A program made the translations under genes and the position numbers. DNA of 64,000 nt from contig NZ_AP019658.1 in NCBI RefSeq assembly GCF_009938225.1, positions 1,240,001-1,304,000 on the forward strand, written 5' to 3'. The notes beneath the pieces are model-generated. The model made no database searches and had not been told where the DNA came from. It saw only the letters and a list, made by a program, of their open reading frames with translations. The first letter of the stretch is position 1, and every line of letters starts with the position of its first letter. Below are positions 8,365-17,470 of this stretch, one piece after another. This DNA is from Vibrio ponticus (lineage in GTDB: Bacteria; Pseudomonadota; Gammaproteobacteria; Enterobacterales; Vibrionaceae).

Positions 8365-9573
8365 TTATGCCGTTGCCAAACGGGCGACTGGCTTATCGTT
8401 GATTGGTAGATGCAGCAGCGCGGCAGCAAATGCCAGTACCACCGTTGACCACCAGATTGGATCGTAGCTGCCATAGTAGTCATAGATACGACCACCTACC
8501 CAAGCACCTAAGAAACTGCCGACTTGGTGAGTAAAAAACACCAACCCGTACAGCGTCGATAAATAGCGTGCACCAAAGATTTGGCGAACTAATCCTGACG
8601 TCAGTGGCACGGTACCCAACCAGCAAAAACCAATCGCACCACCAAAGATGGCTGCGGTATTTTCAGTAATTGGCAGAGTCACAAAACCCGCAATTACGAT
8701 AGTGCGCATCAAATACAACGCAGACATCACATAACGCTTGTTGAACTTGTCACCCATGATGCCCCAAAAGTAAGAGCCAAAGATGTTAAAGATGCCCACG
8801 TAAGCCAATGCCATCGCCGCGCTTGAGGCAGGTAAATGCTTGTCGGCTAAGTAACTTGGTAAGTGTGTCGCAATGAACATTACATGGAAACCACACACAA
8901 AGAAGCCAGCGTGGATCAACCAATAACCTTTGTGACTAAACGCTTCTTTCAGTGCTTGCGATAAGGTTTGATCATCTTGAACTTGGTTTACTGCACCGGC
9001 ATTCGCTTTTTGCGAAGTTTTCATAAACAGGCTTAACGCCATGATAATGGTACACAGCATCGCAAACACTTGCAGTGCTTCTTGCCAACCAAAGTCAGTT
9101 AACAGCCACTGCGCGCCCGGGATCACTGCAAACATGCCAAATGAACCCGCTGCGGTGGTTAAGCCAAATGCTTTTGCCGCATGCTCAGCAGGCACCACTT
9201 TCGCTACCGCACCAAGCACAATCACGTAGCTCGTCGCACTTAAACCTAAACCAACCAAAGCGCCAAGCGAAATATAGAGCATGCTCGCTTCACTGGTGAT
9301 GGAAGTTAAGTAGAGACCCAACGCATAAGAAAGTGCACCTAAAAAGATAATGCGTTTAGAGCCGTACTTGTCTGCTGCCATACCAACAAACGGCTGGAAA
9401 GCACCAAATAAGAGGTTCTGCAAAGCAATGGCAAAACTAAAGAACTCACGTCCGGTCCCAAAATGCTCTGAAATAGGCATCATGAAAATACCGAACGATT
9501 GGCGAATGCCAAGGCTAGTGATCAGAATACCGATCCCGAGCCATACTAATAATGGAAAACGAAAAATACTCAT
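8365..9573 (-). CDS. MFS transporter
   Basis: A 402-aa major-facilitator carrier with about 12 membrane helices. The motif between helices 2 and 3 is visible as GMAADKYGSKRIIFLG, and a second-half copy as GIMGDKFNKRYVM. The family resembles monocarboxylate/oxalate-formate-type MFS proteins, but the substrate is unknown. The reading frame extends upstream to 9711, but I chose the ATG at 9573 (MSIFRFPLLVW), preceded by AAGG and by the stop of the small His-rich gene at 9581. That spacing suggests co-transcription with the small gene and perhaps with the rhodanese gene. Confidence 0.88.
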   Translation of the reverse strand: MSIFRFPLLVWLGIGILITSLGIRQSFGIFMMPISEHFGTGREFFSFAIALQNLLFGAFQPFVGMAADKYGSKRIIFLGALSYALGLYLTSITSEASMLYISLGALVGLGLSATSYVIVLGAVAKVVPAEHAAKAFGLTTAAGSFGMFAVIPGAQWLLTDFGWQEALQVFAMLCTIIMALSLFMKTSQKANAGAVNQVQDDQTLSQALKEAFSHKGYWLIHAGFFVCGFHVMFIATHLPSYLADKHLPASSAAMALAYVGIFNIFGSYFWGIMGDKFNKRYVMSALYLMRTIVIAGFVTLPITENTAAIFGGAIGFCWLGTVPLTSGLVRQIFGARYLSTLYGLVFFTHQVGSFLGAWVGGRIYDYYGSYDPIWWSTVVLAFAAALLHLPINDKPVARLATA

Positions 9574-9580
9574 AGCAACC

Positions 9581-9760
9581 TTAGTGATGATGAGAGTGTG
9601 AAGAGTGTCCCTCTGAGCCACTATTTTGGTGGCAGCCCATATCAACCGCTTGCTGAGCCAACAACTCAAGCAAAGGTTCGCAGTGATGTACCGCAACCAA
9701 AGTGATGCCAAGCAGCAACACCATTCTGGTTAACTGAGCAGTCAAAGATTGTGAGAACAT
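9581..9760 (-). CDS. 59-aa membrane-anchored His-rich miniprotein
   Basis: A tiny protein with one hydrophobic segment (TRMVLLLGITLVAVHHC) and a C-terminal tail rich in His, Cys and Ser: a CHQNSGSEGHSSHSHHH ending. It looks able to bind a transition metal. I chose the ATG at 9760, which has AGGA seven bases upstream; a frame starting at 9832 gives an unnatural N-terminus. Its stop lies 7 bp before the MFS start, so the two are probably translated from one message. I do not recognise a named family. Confidence 0.55.
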   Translation of the reverse strand: MFSQSLTAQLTRMVLLLGITLVAVHHCEPLLELLAQQAVDMGCHQNSGSEGHSSHSHHH

Positions 9761-9859
9761 ACTGTGTCCTAGAAGAAAAAGAGCGCGGAGTGTATGGATG
9801 AAAAAATAAAACATCCAATGATATTTTTTCACATCGTATATGCGCTCTATGCATGGCGA

Positions 9860-10285
9860 TTATACTTTGGCTAAAGCTTGTGCATAATCAACCTCTGGCA
9901 CTAATTCAAACCCTTCATCGAGCCAACCCGTGACACCACCAATCATCTTTTTCACTGGTCGACCGAGCTTTGCTAAGCGTATCGCCGCTTTCTCTGTCCC
10001 GTTGCAATGAGGACCTGCGCAGTAAACCACAAATAAAGTCTCAGGCGGGTATTGGGCTAAATTTTTCTCGTTAAGGCGTGGATGGGGAATGTTCACCGCA
10101 CCAGCAATATGGCCTTGAGCAAACAGCTCATCACCACGCACGTCAACTAACACAAAATCTTGCCGCTGATTGCTGATCGCATGATGAACATCCCAACAAT
10201 CTGTCTCAAACTCTAATAGTCGACTAAAGTGAGCGAGCGCTTGCTCGCTAGTTGCAGCTGGAACTCTGGATACTGCACTTAACAT
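9860..10285 (-). CDS. Rhodanese-like domain protein
   Basis: A 141-aa single-domain rhodanese (sulfurtransferase fold). Visible features are FVLVDVRGDELFAQGHIAGAVNIPHP (the CH2-type substrate motif) and the active loop VVYCAGPHCNGTEKAA with its catalytic cysteine, followed by MIGGVTGWLDEGF. A preceding helical extension of about 45 residues is typical of stand-alone versions. Start 10285 is set by AAGGAGAGTTT. It is divergent from an FtrA-like regulator, an arrangement I recall from other proteobacteria, so the regulator probably controls it. Confidence 0.9.
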   Translation of the reverse strand: MLSAVSRVPAATSEQALAHFSRLLEFETDCWDVHHAISNQRQDFVLVDVRGDELFAQGHIAGAVNIPHPRLNEKNLAQYPPETLFVVYCAGPHCNGTEKAAIRLAKLGRPVKKMIGGVTGWLDEGFELVPEVDYAQALAKV

Positions 10286-10333
10286 AAACTCTCCTTGTTT
10301 TCTTTTGCAAATTGACCATTTCATTATTACGCG

Positions 10334-10352
10334 ATGGTTAAATTTCAACCAT
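10334..10352. promoter_or_regulatory. Candidate operator (inverted repeat) between rhodanese and ftrA-like genes
   Basis: ATGGTT-N7-AACCAT is a perfect 6-bp inverted repeat in the 153-bp divergent intergenic region. It is a plausible site for the adjacent AraC-type regulator or another factor. No experimental basis. Confidence 0.35.
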
Positions 10353-10438
10353 TGGCTTTCTAGTCAATGTTCGCTAACATCAAGCCAAGATAATCAAAAA
10401 CTACTCTATACTTTCACGACGGCTTAGCGAGGTAATGG

Positions 10439-11398
10439 ATGACCAAACAACAAGCAACCCAGTGCCGAGTCGCAATACTGTCGCACCCAAACGTCTCTCT
10501 ATTTGAACTTGGCTGCGCGGTTGAGCTATTTGCACTGCCGCGTCCTGAATTCGAAGTTTGGTATCAAACCGAGATTGTGAACCTTAACAACCAGGCGATC
10601 TCCACCACTGGTGCTATTGTGATGCAAACCCAGTATGTGGCGGACTTAGAAAGTTATGACATGCTCGTTGTACCCAGTTGGCCAACCGACCCATTCGACA
10701 TCGACCCGCATTTGGCGGAGCAAGTCAGTCAATTTGCCAAACAAAACAAACGTATTATCTCATTCTGCTCTGGTGCTTTCTTGCTTGCAGAGCTCGGGCT
10801 TTTGCAAGGCAAGCGAGCAACCACTCACTGGGCATTCGAGCGCAAATTCCGCGAGCGTTACCCAAACGTGAATTACGCCAGCAATGTATTGTATGTGTTT
10901 GATGGTCAAATAGGGTGTTCAGCGGGAAGCGCAGCTGGTCTTGATCTCGGACTGGCCGTCATTCGCCAAGACTTGGGTTATGAGGTCGCCAATCAAGTCG
11001 CAAAAAGGTTGGTTGTTTCTGCCCATCGTAGTGGCGGGCAAGCTCAGTTTGTTGATACCCCAATGCTGCAAGTCCCTAATCAGTTTTCTCAAGCATTGGA
11101 CTGGGCAAAAGCCAACTTAGCACAACCGATTCAAATCGATACTCTGGCAGAAAAAGCCAATATGTCTCGTCGTACCTTTGATCGTAAGTTTCGTAGCAGC
11201 ATGAACCTTACGCCGCAAGAATGGCTCATTCGTCAGCGAACAGAATTAGCCAAAGGCTTACTGGAAAGTAAAGAGATCAATATTGAACAATTGGCAATTG
11301 AAGCAGGCTTTAATAATGCGGTGAGTATGCGTCACCATTTTCGGCGCATTGTTGGTGTCTCGCCGAAACAGTATCGCTCACAATTTCATTGCGACTAG
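10439..11398 (+). CDS. ftrA: FtrA/GlxA-like AraC-family transcriptional regulator
   Basis: A 319-aa regulator. The N-terminal DJ-1/PfpI-like amidotransferase domain (about 8-190) includes the nucleophile-elbow-like ISFCSGAFLLAELGLL and GKRATTHW. The C-terminal AraC DNA-binding domain (about 220-315) carries two HTH motifs: IDTLAEKANMSRRTFDRKFR and IEQLAIEAGFNNAVSMRHHFRR, ending VSPKQYRSQF. This architecture is the GlxA/FtrA class. The gene is divergent from a rhodanese gene. The symbol is given for the class, not proven function. The ribosome-binding site is GCGAGG. Confidence 0.85.
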   Translation: MTKQQATQCRVAILSHPNVSLFELGCAVELFALPRPEFEVWYQTEIVNLNNQAISTTGAIVMQTQYVADLESYDMLVVPSWPTDPFDIDPHLAEQVSQFAKQNKRIISFCSGAFLLAELGLLQGKRATTHWAFERKFRERYPNVNYASNVLYVFDGQIGCSAGSAAGLDLGLAVIRQDLGYEVANQVAKRLVVSAHRSGGQAQFVDTPMLQVPNQFSQALDWAKANLAQPIQIDTLAEKANMSRRTFDRKFRSSMNLTPQEWLIRQRTELAKGLLESKEINIEQLAIEAGFNNAVSMRHHFRRIVGVSPKQYRSQFHCD

Positions 11399-11470
11399 TA
11401 TCACGGCAGAACTGACTAAAACCTCTACACTTAGCAAATCTATACGAAACAAACTCAAATAAGGAACGTT

Positions 11471-11761
11471 ATGGCTCACCTCACTATCGTTGCCAATATT
11501 GTGGCAAAACCAGATAAAGTTGATTTAGTTAAACAAGAACTGCTTAACCTAATTGAATTCACCCGCCAAGAGGAAGGCTGCGTCAATTACGACTTGCACC
11601 AAGATAACAGTAACCCTGCCCATTTCCTTTTTTTTGAAAATTGGACCAATAGAGAGCTTTGGCAGCAGCATATGGCAAACTCTCATATAGAAAAGTACCT
11701 CGCCGCGACCGAAGGCGCAGTAGAAAGCTTTGTCGTTAATGAAATGACGCACATTGGCTAA
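11471..11761 (+). CDS. Putative quinol monooxygenase (ABM domain, YgiN-like)
   Basis: A 96-aa protein of the antibiotic biosynthesis monooxygenase fold: an AHLTIVANIVAKPDKVDLVKQELL opening, TRQEEGCVNYDLHQDN, FLFFENWTNRELWQQHMANSHI, and a short C-terminal strand. Members are dimeric ferredoxin-like proteins; E. coli YgiN acts on menadiol. The substrate here is unknown. It has a clear AAGGAACGTT ribosome-binding site and follows the FtrA-like gene at a 72-bp distance. Confidence 0.85.
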   Translation: MAHLTIVANIVAKPDKVDLVKQELLNLIEFTRQEEGCVNYDLHQDNSNPAHFLFFENWTNRELWQQHMANSHIEKYLAATEGAVESFVVNEMTHIG

Positions 11762-11790
11762 CAAAAAAGCCCTGCGACTATGGCAGGGCT
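11762..11790 (-). terminator. Terminator between convergent genes
   Basis: AGCCCTGC/GCAGGGCT stem with a 7-nt loop. Read on the reverse strand it is followed by TTTTTTGT, so it chiefly ends the HAD phosphatase transcript; it directly follows the forward gene's stop as well. Confidence 0.85.
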
Positions 11791-11820
11791 CAATGTATCC
11801 GGCATTGGCAAACACTGTTG

Positions 11821-12627
11821 TTACCCAGCGTTAAGCACTTTTTCTTTAATCACGGTCAGCACACCGTTGTCGATATTACTTGGTGCACTAAAGCGCGCCA
11901 ATTTCTTCACCTCTGGATGCGCATTTTCTACCGCATACGAGTGATAGCTCGACTTAAGCATCTCAACATCATTGAAGTAATCGCCAAAACTCATGGTTTG
12001 CTCATGCGTAAAACCAAGTGTTTTTTGCAAATGCTCAATCGCAGCGCCTTTAGACGCCTCTGCATGCATAATATCGAGCCAGATACGAGCACTCACCACC
12101 ACTTGGTTGGTCGCACCAAACTTCTCATTCAATATCGGGTAAACATGCTTTTCAGTACTATCAAAGTGACAAATCGCAATCTTGATAAACTCGTCTTCAA
12201 CTTGCAGTAAGTCATCCACATACTGGCATTCCGCGTAGTATTTACTCAGCTCGTCAATTGCTTGTTGATCTTGCGTTTCAATATAAGCGGTACGTTTACC
12301 ACAAAGCACAATGTATGCGCCTTCAATTTGACGAACTTGGGTAATAATACCTTCAACCACTTGATTACCAAGTGGGCAACAATACAGTTCTTCTTCACCC
12401 CGCATCACCAAAGTACCATTTTCAGCGATATACATCAGCTCATCTTGAATCGGCGCAAAAGTTTTACGCAAACTCGCATACTGACGCCCCGAGGCTGCAG
12501 CGAAAATAATGCCCTTCTCGGTCAGTTGGCGATAAACATCGTAAAACTCAGGTGACAACTGAGAAGATTCGTTCAGTAGCGTGCCATCCATATCGGATGC
12601 GATAAATTTGATCTGGTATTGTGACAT
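11821..12627 (-). CDS. Cof-type HAD-IIB family phosphatase
   Basis: A 268-aa cytoplasmic sugar-phosphate-type phosphatase. Motif I is IKFIASDMDGTLLNESS, motif II is FAAASGRQYASL, the C2 cap domain fills the middle, and motif IV is MSFGDYFNDVEMLKSSYHSYAVENAHPEVK. This pattern places it in the Cof/YbjI group, which dephosphorylates sugar phosphates or FMN. I chose the ATG at 12627 (MSQYQIKF); the longer frame to 12723 has no family resemblance. No operon partner. Confidence 0.88.
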   Translation of the reverse strand: MSQYQIKFIASDMDGTLLNESSQLSPEFYDVYRQLTEKGIIFAAASGRQYASLRKTFAPIQDELMYIAENGTLVMRGEEELYCCPLGNQVVEGIITQVRQIEGAYIVLCGKRTAYIETQDQQAIDELSKYYAECQYVDDLLQVEDEFIKIAICHFDSTEKHVYPILNEKFGATNQVVVSARIWLDIMHAEASKGAAIEHLQKTLGFTHEQTMSFGDYFNDVEMLKSSYHSYAVENAHPEVKKLARFSAPSNIDNGVLTVIKEKVLNAG

Positions 12628-13013
12628 TGAGAAATAGCTTAAATGAAACTGGGGCATTGAGATTGCTTGATCTATCGAGGAATGTAAACCCCTTATTCGA
12701 TGTTGCCCGATGAGTTTATACATCTCACTGCAAAGCCCTAATCGTTACGATTAAAAATGAGCAGTAATATACTAATCACTCACTTAATGCCCTAGGTCGG
12801 TGAACAAAAACTTCAGCTAATATTAAACCGCGACCAATAAAAATCCTCACTGCTTGCTCTATTTACCTTACTTGATCGCAGTTAAATGAGAATGGTTACG
12901 CTAAAACTCCACAAAACTAGGATTCACCAACACAATATGCATAATGAACGAACAAAGTTGGACAATCCGGCAGTGAAGCCCGGTGACTCAGTACACAGAT
13001 GTAAAGGAATAAA
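12628..13013. other. 386-bp divergent intergenic region
   Basis: Holds the promoters of the HAD phosphatase (reverse) and the M3 peptidase (forward). I see no further gene, and no clear operator beyond AT-rich stretches. Confidence 0.5.
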
Positions 13014-14861
13014 ATGAACGCTACTCAATTTCTCAATCAATTGAACCGTCAATATTTGGCTATTCACCGCTGTAAAGAAGATTTCTTTTGGGAAACCTAT
13101 ATGGGGATCAGTGATGACCACCAAGGTGCCGCCCAAGCCCAAACTGAATGGACACAATTTCTTGGTAATGCGGATAACTTACGTCAAGTAAAGCACTACC
13201 TTGAAATGAGCAGCGAAATTACCGATGAGCAAGAAAGACAAGCGACTACCCATGCATTAAATGGCTGGCTTGCTGTGTTTAACTCGCACGGTATTGAAGA
13301 TCAACAAACTGCGCAGCAACAAGCCGAGCTGATTCAATTTGAGTCTGAGCTTTTCAAAGCGAAACAGAATCATCCAATGCTTTACATCAATGATAAAGGC
13401 GAGCAAGTAGAAGGCTCGCTGCCAGTACTGTCTTCCGCTATTCGTACCAGCGATAACCCAGTCACTCGCCAATCAGCCCACCAAGCACTATTGGATTTAG
13501 AGCAATGGTTACTTGGCAATGGCTTTCTTGACTTGGTTAAGCGTCGTAACCGCTTTGCCCGCGCGCTCGGTTATGCCAACTACTTTGACTACTCAGTACA
13601 AAAAACTGAGCATATGAGCAGCGAAACATTGTTCTCTATTCTAGATGACTTCGAGCAACGCACCCGTACGGGTCATCTGCAGGCTCTCGAGCAACTGGCG
13701 CAACAAAAAGGGGCAGAGTCACTGCAAGGACATAACTTTGTTTACGCTTATTCCGGCGACGCAATGCGCGATCTTGACCCGTATGTACCGTTTTCACAGT
13801 CGCTGCGCCGCTGGATTGAATCCTTTGGTCGTTTAAATATTGACTACGCAGAGGCTGAACTGACCCTCGACCTGCTCGACAGAAAAGGGAAATACCAAAA
13901 CGGCTTCTGTCATGGTCCTATCCCTTCATTCTATGACCAAGGTCACTGGGTGGCGGCTAAAGTGAACTTCACGAGTAATGCCAAACCCGATCAAGTCGGC
14001 AGTGGCTATAGCGGCATCAACACTTTCTTCCATGAAGGCGGGCATGCTGCGCACTTTGCCAACATGAAGCAAAACTCACCTTGTTTTTCAATTGAGTTTG
14101 CACCGACTTCGATGGCGTATGCAGAAACCCAATCAATGTTCTGCGATAGTTTGCTCAACGATGCCGACTGGCTAAAACGCTACGCACTGAACCATGAAGG
14201 TAAACCCGTGCCTGACAGCATCATTGAAGCCATTACTACCAGTAAACAGCCATTCAAAGCGTATGAAGAACGTTCAATTCTGGTTGTACCCTATTTTGAG
14301 CGCGCGCTTTATCAATTGAGCGATGAGGAATTGCAACCGGCACGCGTCACTGAGCTTGCCCGCCAAATGGAAAAAACTATTCTTGGCTTAGAGTGCAGTC
14401 CTCGTCCATTAATGGCGATTCCGCACTTACTTTCTGACGAAGCCGCGTGTGCTTACCAAGGTTACTTATTGGCGCACATGGCGGTCTACCAAACGCGTGC
14501 TTATTTCCTCGACAAGTTTGGTTACCTAACCGATAACCCAGAAATCGGACCGTTATTGTGTGAGCACTACTGGCAACCAGGTAACAGCGTGACCCACAAT
14601 GACACTATCAAGAGTCTGACTGGCGAAGGCTTCAATGCTAAATACCTTGCTGACGAGTGTAACTTAACCGCAGAACAAGCTTGGCAAAAGCAACAAGACA
14701 AAATAGCAGCACTTGCAACGCGCACACAAACTAAGCCGAGCCCGCTCAATGCAAAAATTACCGTGGTGGATGGTGCAACCGTTTTGGCAAGTAATCAGCT
14801 ATCTGACTGGGATATGTGTGAGCAATTTGAACGTTATATTTCTCACCAGTATGGTTGTTAA
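13014..14861 (+). CDS. M3-family zinc metallopeptidase (oligoendopeptidase-like)
   Basis: A 615-aa cytoplasmic peptidase. The zinc motif is FFHEGGHAAHF with H340, E341 and H344, and the third ligand is probably E371 in MAYAETQSMF. The protein is mostly helical, as expected of the M3 thimet-oligopeptidase clan. These enzymes degrade short peptides. It lacks a signal peptide. Start 13014 follows TAAAGGAATAAA. It is transcribed alone and closed by a terminator. Confidence 0.9.
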   Translation: MNATQFLNQLNRQYLAIHRCKEDFFWETYMGISDDHQGAAQAQTEWTQFLGNADNLRQVKHYLEMSSEITDEQERQATTHALNGWLAVFNSHGIEDQQTAQQQAELIQFESELFKAKQNHPMLYINDKGEQVEGSLPVLSSAIRTSDNPVTRQSAHQALLDLEQWLLGNGFLDLVKRRNRFARALGYANYFDYSVQKTEHMSSETLFSILDDFEQRTRTGHLQALEQLAQQKGAESLQGHNFVYAYSGDAMRDLDPYVPFSQSLRRWIESFGRLNIDYAEAELTLDLLDRKGKYQNGFCHGPIPSFYDQGHWVAAKVNFTSNAKPDQVGSGYSGINTFFHEGGHAAHFANMKQNSPCFSIEFAPTSMAYAETQSMFCDSLLNDADWLKRYALNHEGKPVPDSIIEAITTSKQPFKAYEERSILVVPYFERALYQLSDEELQPARVTELARQMEKTILGLECSPRPLMAIPHLLSDEAACAYQGYLLAHMAVYQTRAYFLDKFGYLTDNPEIGPLLCEHYWQPGNSVTHNDTIKSLTGEGFNAKYLADECNLTAEQAWQKQQDKIAALATRTQTKPSPLNAKITVVDGATVLASNQLSDWDMCEQFERYISHQYGC

Positions 14862-14908
14862 CGTATCGATTTCATTGACATTTTCCACTGAGTAAATACT
14901 TACTAACT

Positions 14909-14933
14909 AAAAGCCGCATTGCGGCTTTTTTTG
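14909..14933 (+). terminator. Rho-independent terminator of the M3 peptidase gene
   Basis: AAAGCCGC-ATT-GCGGCTTT stem-loop with a T-run (TTTTTTT), 48 bp after the stop. Confidence 0.9.
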
Positions 14934-15067
14934 TTTAGATAACCACCCGCATAGATGAACATTTTTTCACGCAGCGTGATAGTTAATTTGCAACAATTAA
15001 CAACTACCACTTGTTGAATACCAAAAGCAAGCTTATGATAGCGGCGATCAGAGATGTGAGTGATTGT

Positions 15068-15547
15068 ATGAATTGTCAGTGGATTAAACAGTGCCGTATG
15101 GTGAGCGTAATGCTTAGCCTGCTGCTCGCCTGTTTGTTTGCTGGTAGTGCACTCGCTAGCCAAACAACTAGCGTCGCGCCAATCATTAAGCCTCTGCTCA
15201 CCCAGCCTATCGAAGTTACTGTTTCAACCGCGCCTGTTGAACAAGACGATCCTGCGCATTTTTTCCAAATTGAACAACGTGCTCCGGCTAAATCGCTCTC
15301 TCCTAGCCTAGCCTCAATCCTGCGCAACGGTTCGTTTATTCCAGAACGCTTACACGAAGCAGAACCTACTTATGAATTAGTTTTCGACTTTACTGATTCA
15401 ACCGCATCGACCTTAGTTTGGCGTGTCTACCTCACGCTCGATAATTGGTACGACTGGACACTTCATCCACCCTCGACCATGCACCGCATTGCCGGCTGGA
15501 AAGAGTCCAACATCCTCTATCGGTTTATCAGCCAAGCCGACGCATAA
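15068..15547 (+). CDS. Secreted hypothetical protein
   Basis: A protein of about 159 aa with an N-terminal signal sequence (MVSVMLSLLLACLFAGSALAS) and a mature part of no recognised family. The C-terminal half (YELVFDFTDSTASTLVWRVYLTLDNWYDWTLHPPS) looks like a small beta-sheet domain. I chose the ATG at 15068, though 15011, 15035 and 15098 are also possible. It ends 100 bp before secD2 but has no obvious functional tie to it. Confidence 0.55.
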   Translation: MNCQWIKQCRMVSVMLSLLLACLFAGSALASQTTSVAPIIKPLLTQPIEVTVSTAPVEQDDPAHFFQIEQRAPAKSLSPSLASILRNGSFIPERLHEAEPTYELVFDFTDSTASTLVWRVYLTLDNWYDWTLHPPSTMHRIAGWKESNILYRFISQADA

Positions 15548-15647
15548 CATTTTCCTCTCTATCGTTGCTCGTTGTTAACGAGTGTTTTGCTGCGCGTATA
15601 AAACGCACGGCATGAAATTAATCATTTGGCATTAGCCAAAGAGACGA

Positions 15648-17468
15648 ATGTTTATGCGTACAAAAAAAACCAATCGTACCGTGCTGAACCATTACTCAGC
15701 ATGGAAATATGTGGTTCTGGTAACCACGATTATCATTATGCTGCTAAGCGCCCTGCCATCTTGGTTTGGTGAAGATGCCGCTGTCATTGTTAACCATAAA
15801 GACACACCACTTTCTGTCGTCACCGTCAAACAACAACTTGAAGCCCATGGCATGGCGGTCAAGCGTATCGACCAAAGTGATGGTGAAACCACAGTCGTTT
15901 TAGATGATGCTGCGGATCAAAACCACGCCAAAACATTTTTGGCTGACTTCACCCCTGAAGATGACGTGGTAACGCTAGCGATGGTTCCAGCCGCTCCGGC
16001 TTGGCTACTTGAAATGGGCTTTAAGCCAATCAAACTGGGTCTAGACCTTCGTGGTGGTGTGCAATTCCTACTTGATGTCGACATGAATGAAGTGTTCCAC
16101 TCACATGCCGAACAAGCTCTAGAAGCGATCAAAGATTACGCACGCCAAGAACGCCTACGTGGTGTTCGTGTTGAAACCAGCCGTGAATCAGGTTTACACA
16201 TCAAAGCGCCAAATGAAGAAGCGATTGCGACTATTCGTCAATTTGTCCGTGAGCAATACCCTCAGTGGCAAGTACGTGGCGAAGGCGATAACGGCTTAGA
16301 AATGGCGCTGACTGATTCAGAAAAGCAAACACTAACCAGCCTAACCGTACAACAAAACTTGCAGACGATGCGTAGCCGTATCGAAGAGCTAGGCATCACT
16401 GAAGCGGCGGTTCAACGTCAAGGTGAACACCGTATTCGTATCGAACTGCCTGGTGTTCAAGACCCTGCTGCTGCGAAAAACGTTATTGGTGCGACAGCAA
16501 GTTTGGCTTTCTACGAGGTGAAACCAGAACGCACCATCAATACCATTATGATCCCTGACCAAGATGGTCGCCCTGTCTATGTGGTTCGCAAACCCGTTCT
16601 AACCGGTGAGCATATTGTCGATGCGCGCGCCGGAATGGGCGAAATGGGCATGCCAGAAGTCAACATCACGCTGGACTCGACTGGCGGTCACATGATGTCT
16701 GACTTCTCGGGCAAACACATTGGCAAACCAATGGCAACGGGCTACAGCGAATACAGCCGCGATGCCAAAGGGAATGTTGAGCAATCAAACACCATCATCA
16801 GTATCGCGACGATTCAGTCTCAATTGGGTAACCGCTTTAGAATCACCGGTGTTGGTCAGCTTAATGACGCTCAAGACCTAGCATTGCTATTACGTGCAGG
16901 CTCGCTGACTGCGCCAGTGACCATCGTAGAAGAACGTACCATCGGTCCATCTCTCGGTGCAGAGAACATTGAAAATGGTTTTGCTGCGTTAGCACTTGGC
17001 TTAAGCCTTACTCTACTCTTTATGGCGGTTTGGTATCGCAAACTGGGTTGGGTCGCGAACTTCGCACTGATGATCAACATGGTGATGCTGCTAGGCTTGA
17101 TCGCCTTGTTACCAGGCGCGGTATTGACCCTACCAGGTATTGCCGGTCTAGTTTTAACTATCGGTATGGCGGTTGATACGAACGTACTGATCTTTGAACG
17201 TATTAAGGAAAAACTGCGTGAAAGTCGCAGTATGGCGCAATCCATCGACCTTGGCTTTAGCAGTGCTTTCGCCACCATCCTTGACTCCAACATCACAACA
17301 CTGATCTCAGCGGCAACCTTGTACGCTATCGGTAATGGTCCAATTCAAGGCTTTGCACTAACGCTCGGTCTTGGTCTGCTGACCAGTATGTTCACTGGTA
17401 TTTTCGCTTCGCGCGCAGTGATCAACATTATTTGGGGTAAAGATTCACGTCGTGGTGTGAGGGTATAA
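15648..17468 (+). CDS. secD2: Protein translocase subunit SecD (second copy type)
   Basis: A 606-aa inner-membrane protein that, with SecF, uses ion flow to help secreted proteins emerge from SecYEG. One membrane helix near residues 22-42 is followed by a large periplasmic region containing the KLGLDLRGGVQFLLDVDM motif. Five more helices follow in the C-terminal third, including GIAGLVLTIGMAVDTNVLIFERIKE with the conserved D of the ion path. Vibrios carry two SecDF pairs; the short length, solitary secD-secF arrangement and absence of yajC and tgt upstream point to the second pair. The start could also be the ATG at 15654. Confidence 0.93.
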   Translation: MFMRTKKTNRTVLNHYSAWKYVVLVTTIIIMLLSALPSWFGEDAAVIVNHKDTPLSVVTVKQQLEAHGMAVKRIDQSDGETTVVLDDAADQNHAKTFLADFTPEDDVVTLAMVPAAPAWLLEMGFKPIKLGLDLRGGVQFLLDVDMNEVFHSHAEQALEAIKDYARQERLRGVRVETSRESGLHIKAPNEEAIATIRQFVREQYPQWQVRGEGDNGLEMALTDSEKQTLTSLTVQQNLQTMRSRIEELGITEAAVQRQGEHRIRIELPGVQDPAAAKNVIGATASLAFYEVKPERTINTIMIPDQDGRPVYVVRKPVLTGEHIVDARAGMGEMGMPEVNITLDSTGGHMMSDFSGKHIGKPMATGYSEYSRDAKGNVEQSNTIISIATIQSQLGNRFRITGVGQLNDAQDLALLLRAGSLTAPVTIVEERTIGPSLGAENIENGFAALALGLSLTLLFMAVWYRKLGWVANFALMINMVMLLGLIALLPGAVLTLPGIAGLVLTIGMAVDTNVLIFERIKEKLRESRSMAQSIDLGFSSAFATILDSNITTLISAATLYAIGNGPIQGFALTLGLGLLTSMFTGIFASRAVINIIWGKDSRRGVRV

Positions 17469-17470
17469 CT

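Noticed and set aside
11818..12210. 130-codon forward frame opposite the HAD phosphatase
   Set aside because: The reverse strand encodes clear HAD motifs; this frame has none.
16871..17296. 141-codon reverse frame inside secD2
   Set aside because: Antisense to the conserved SecD membrane segment; its Ser/Arg/Lys-rich composition is a codon artefact.
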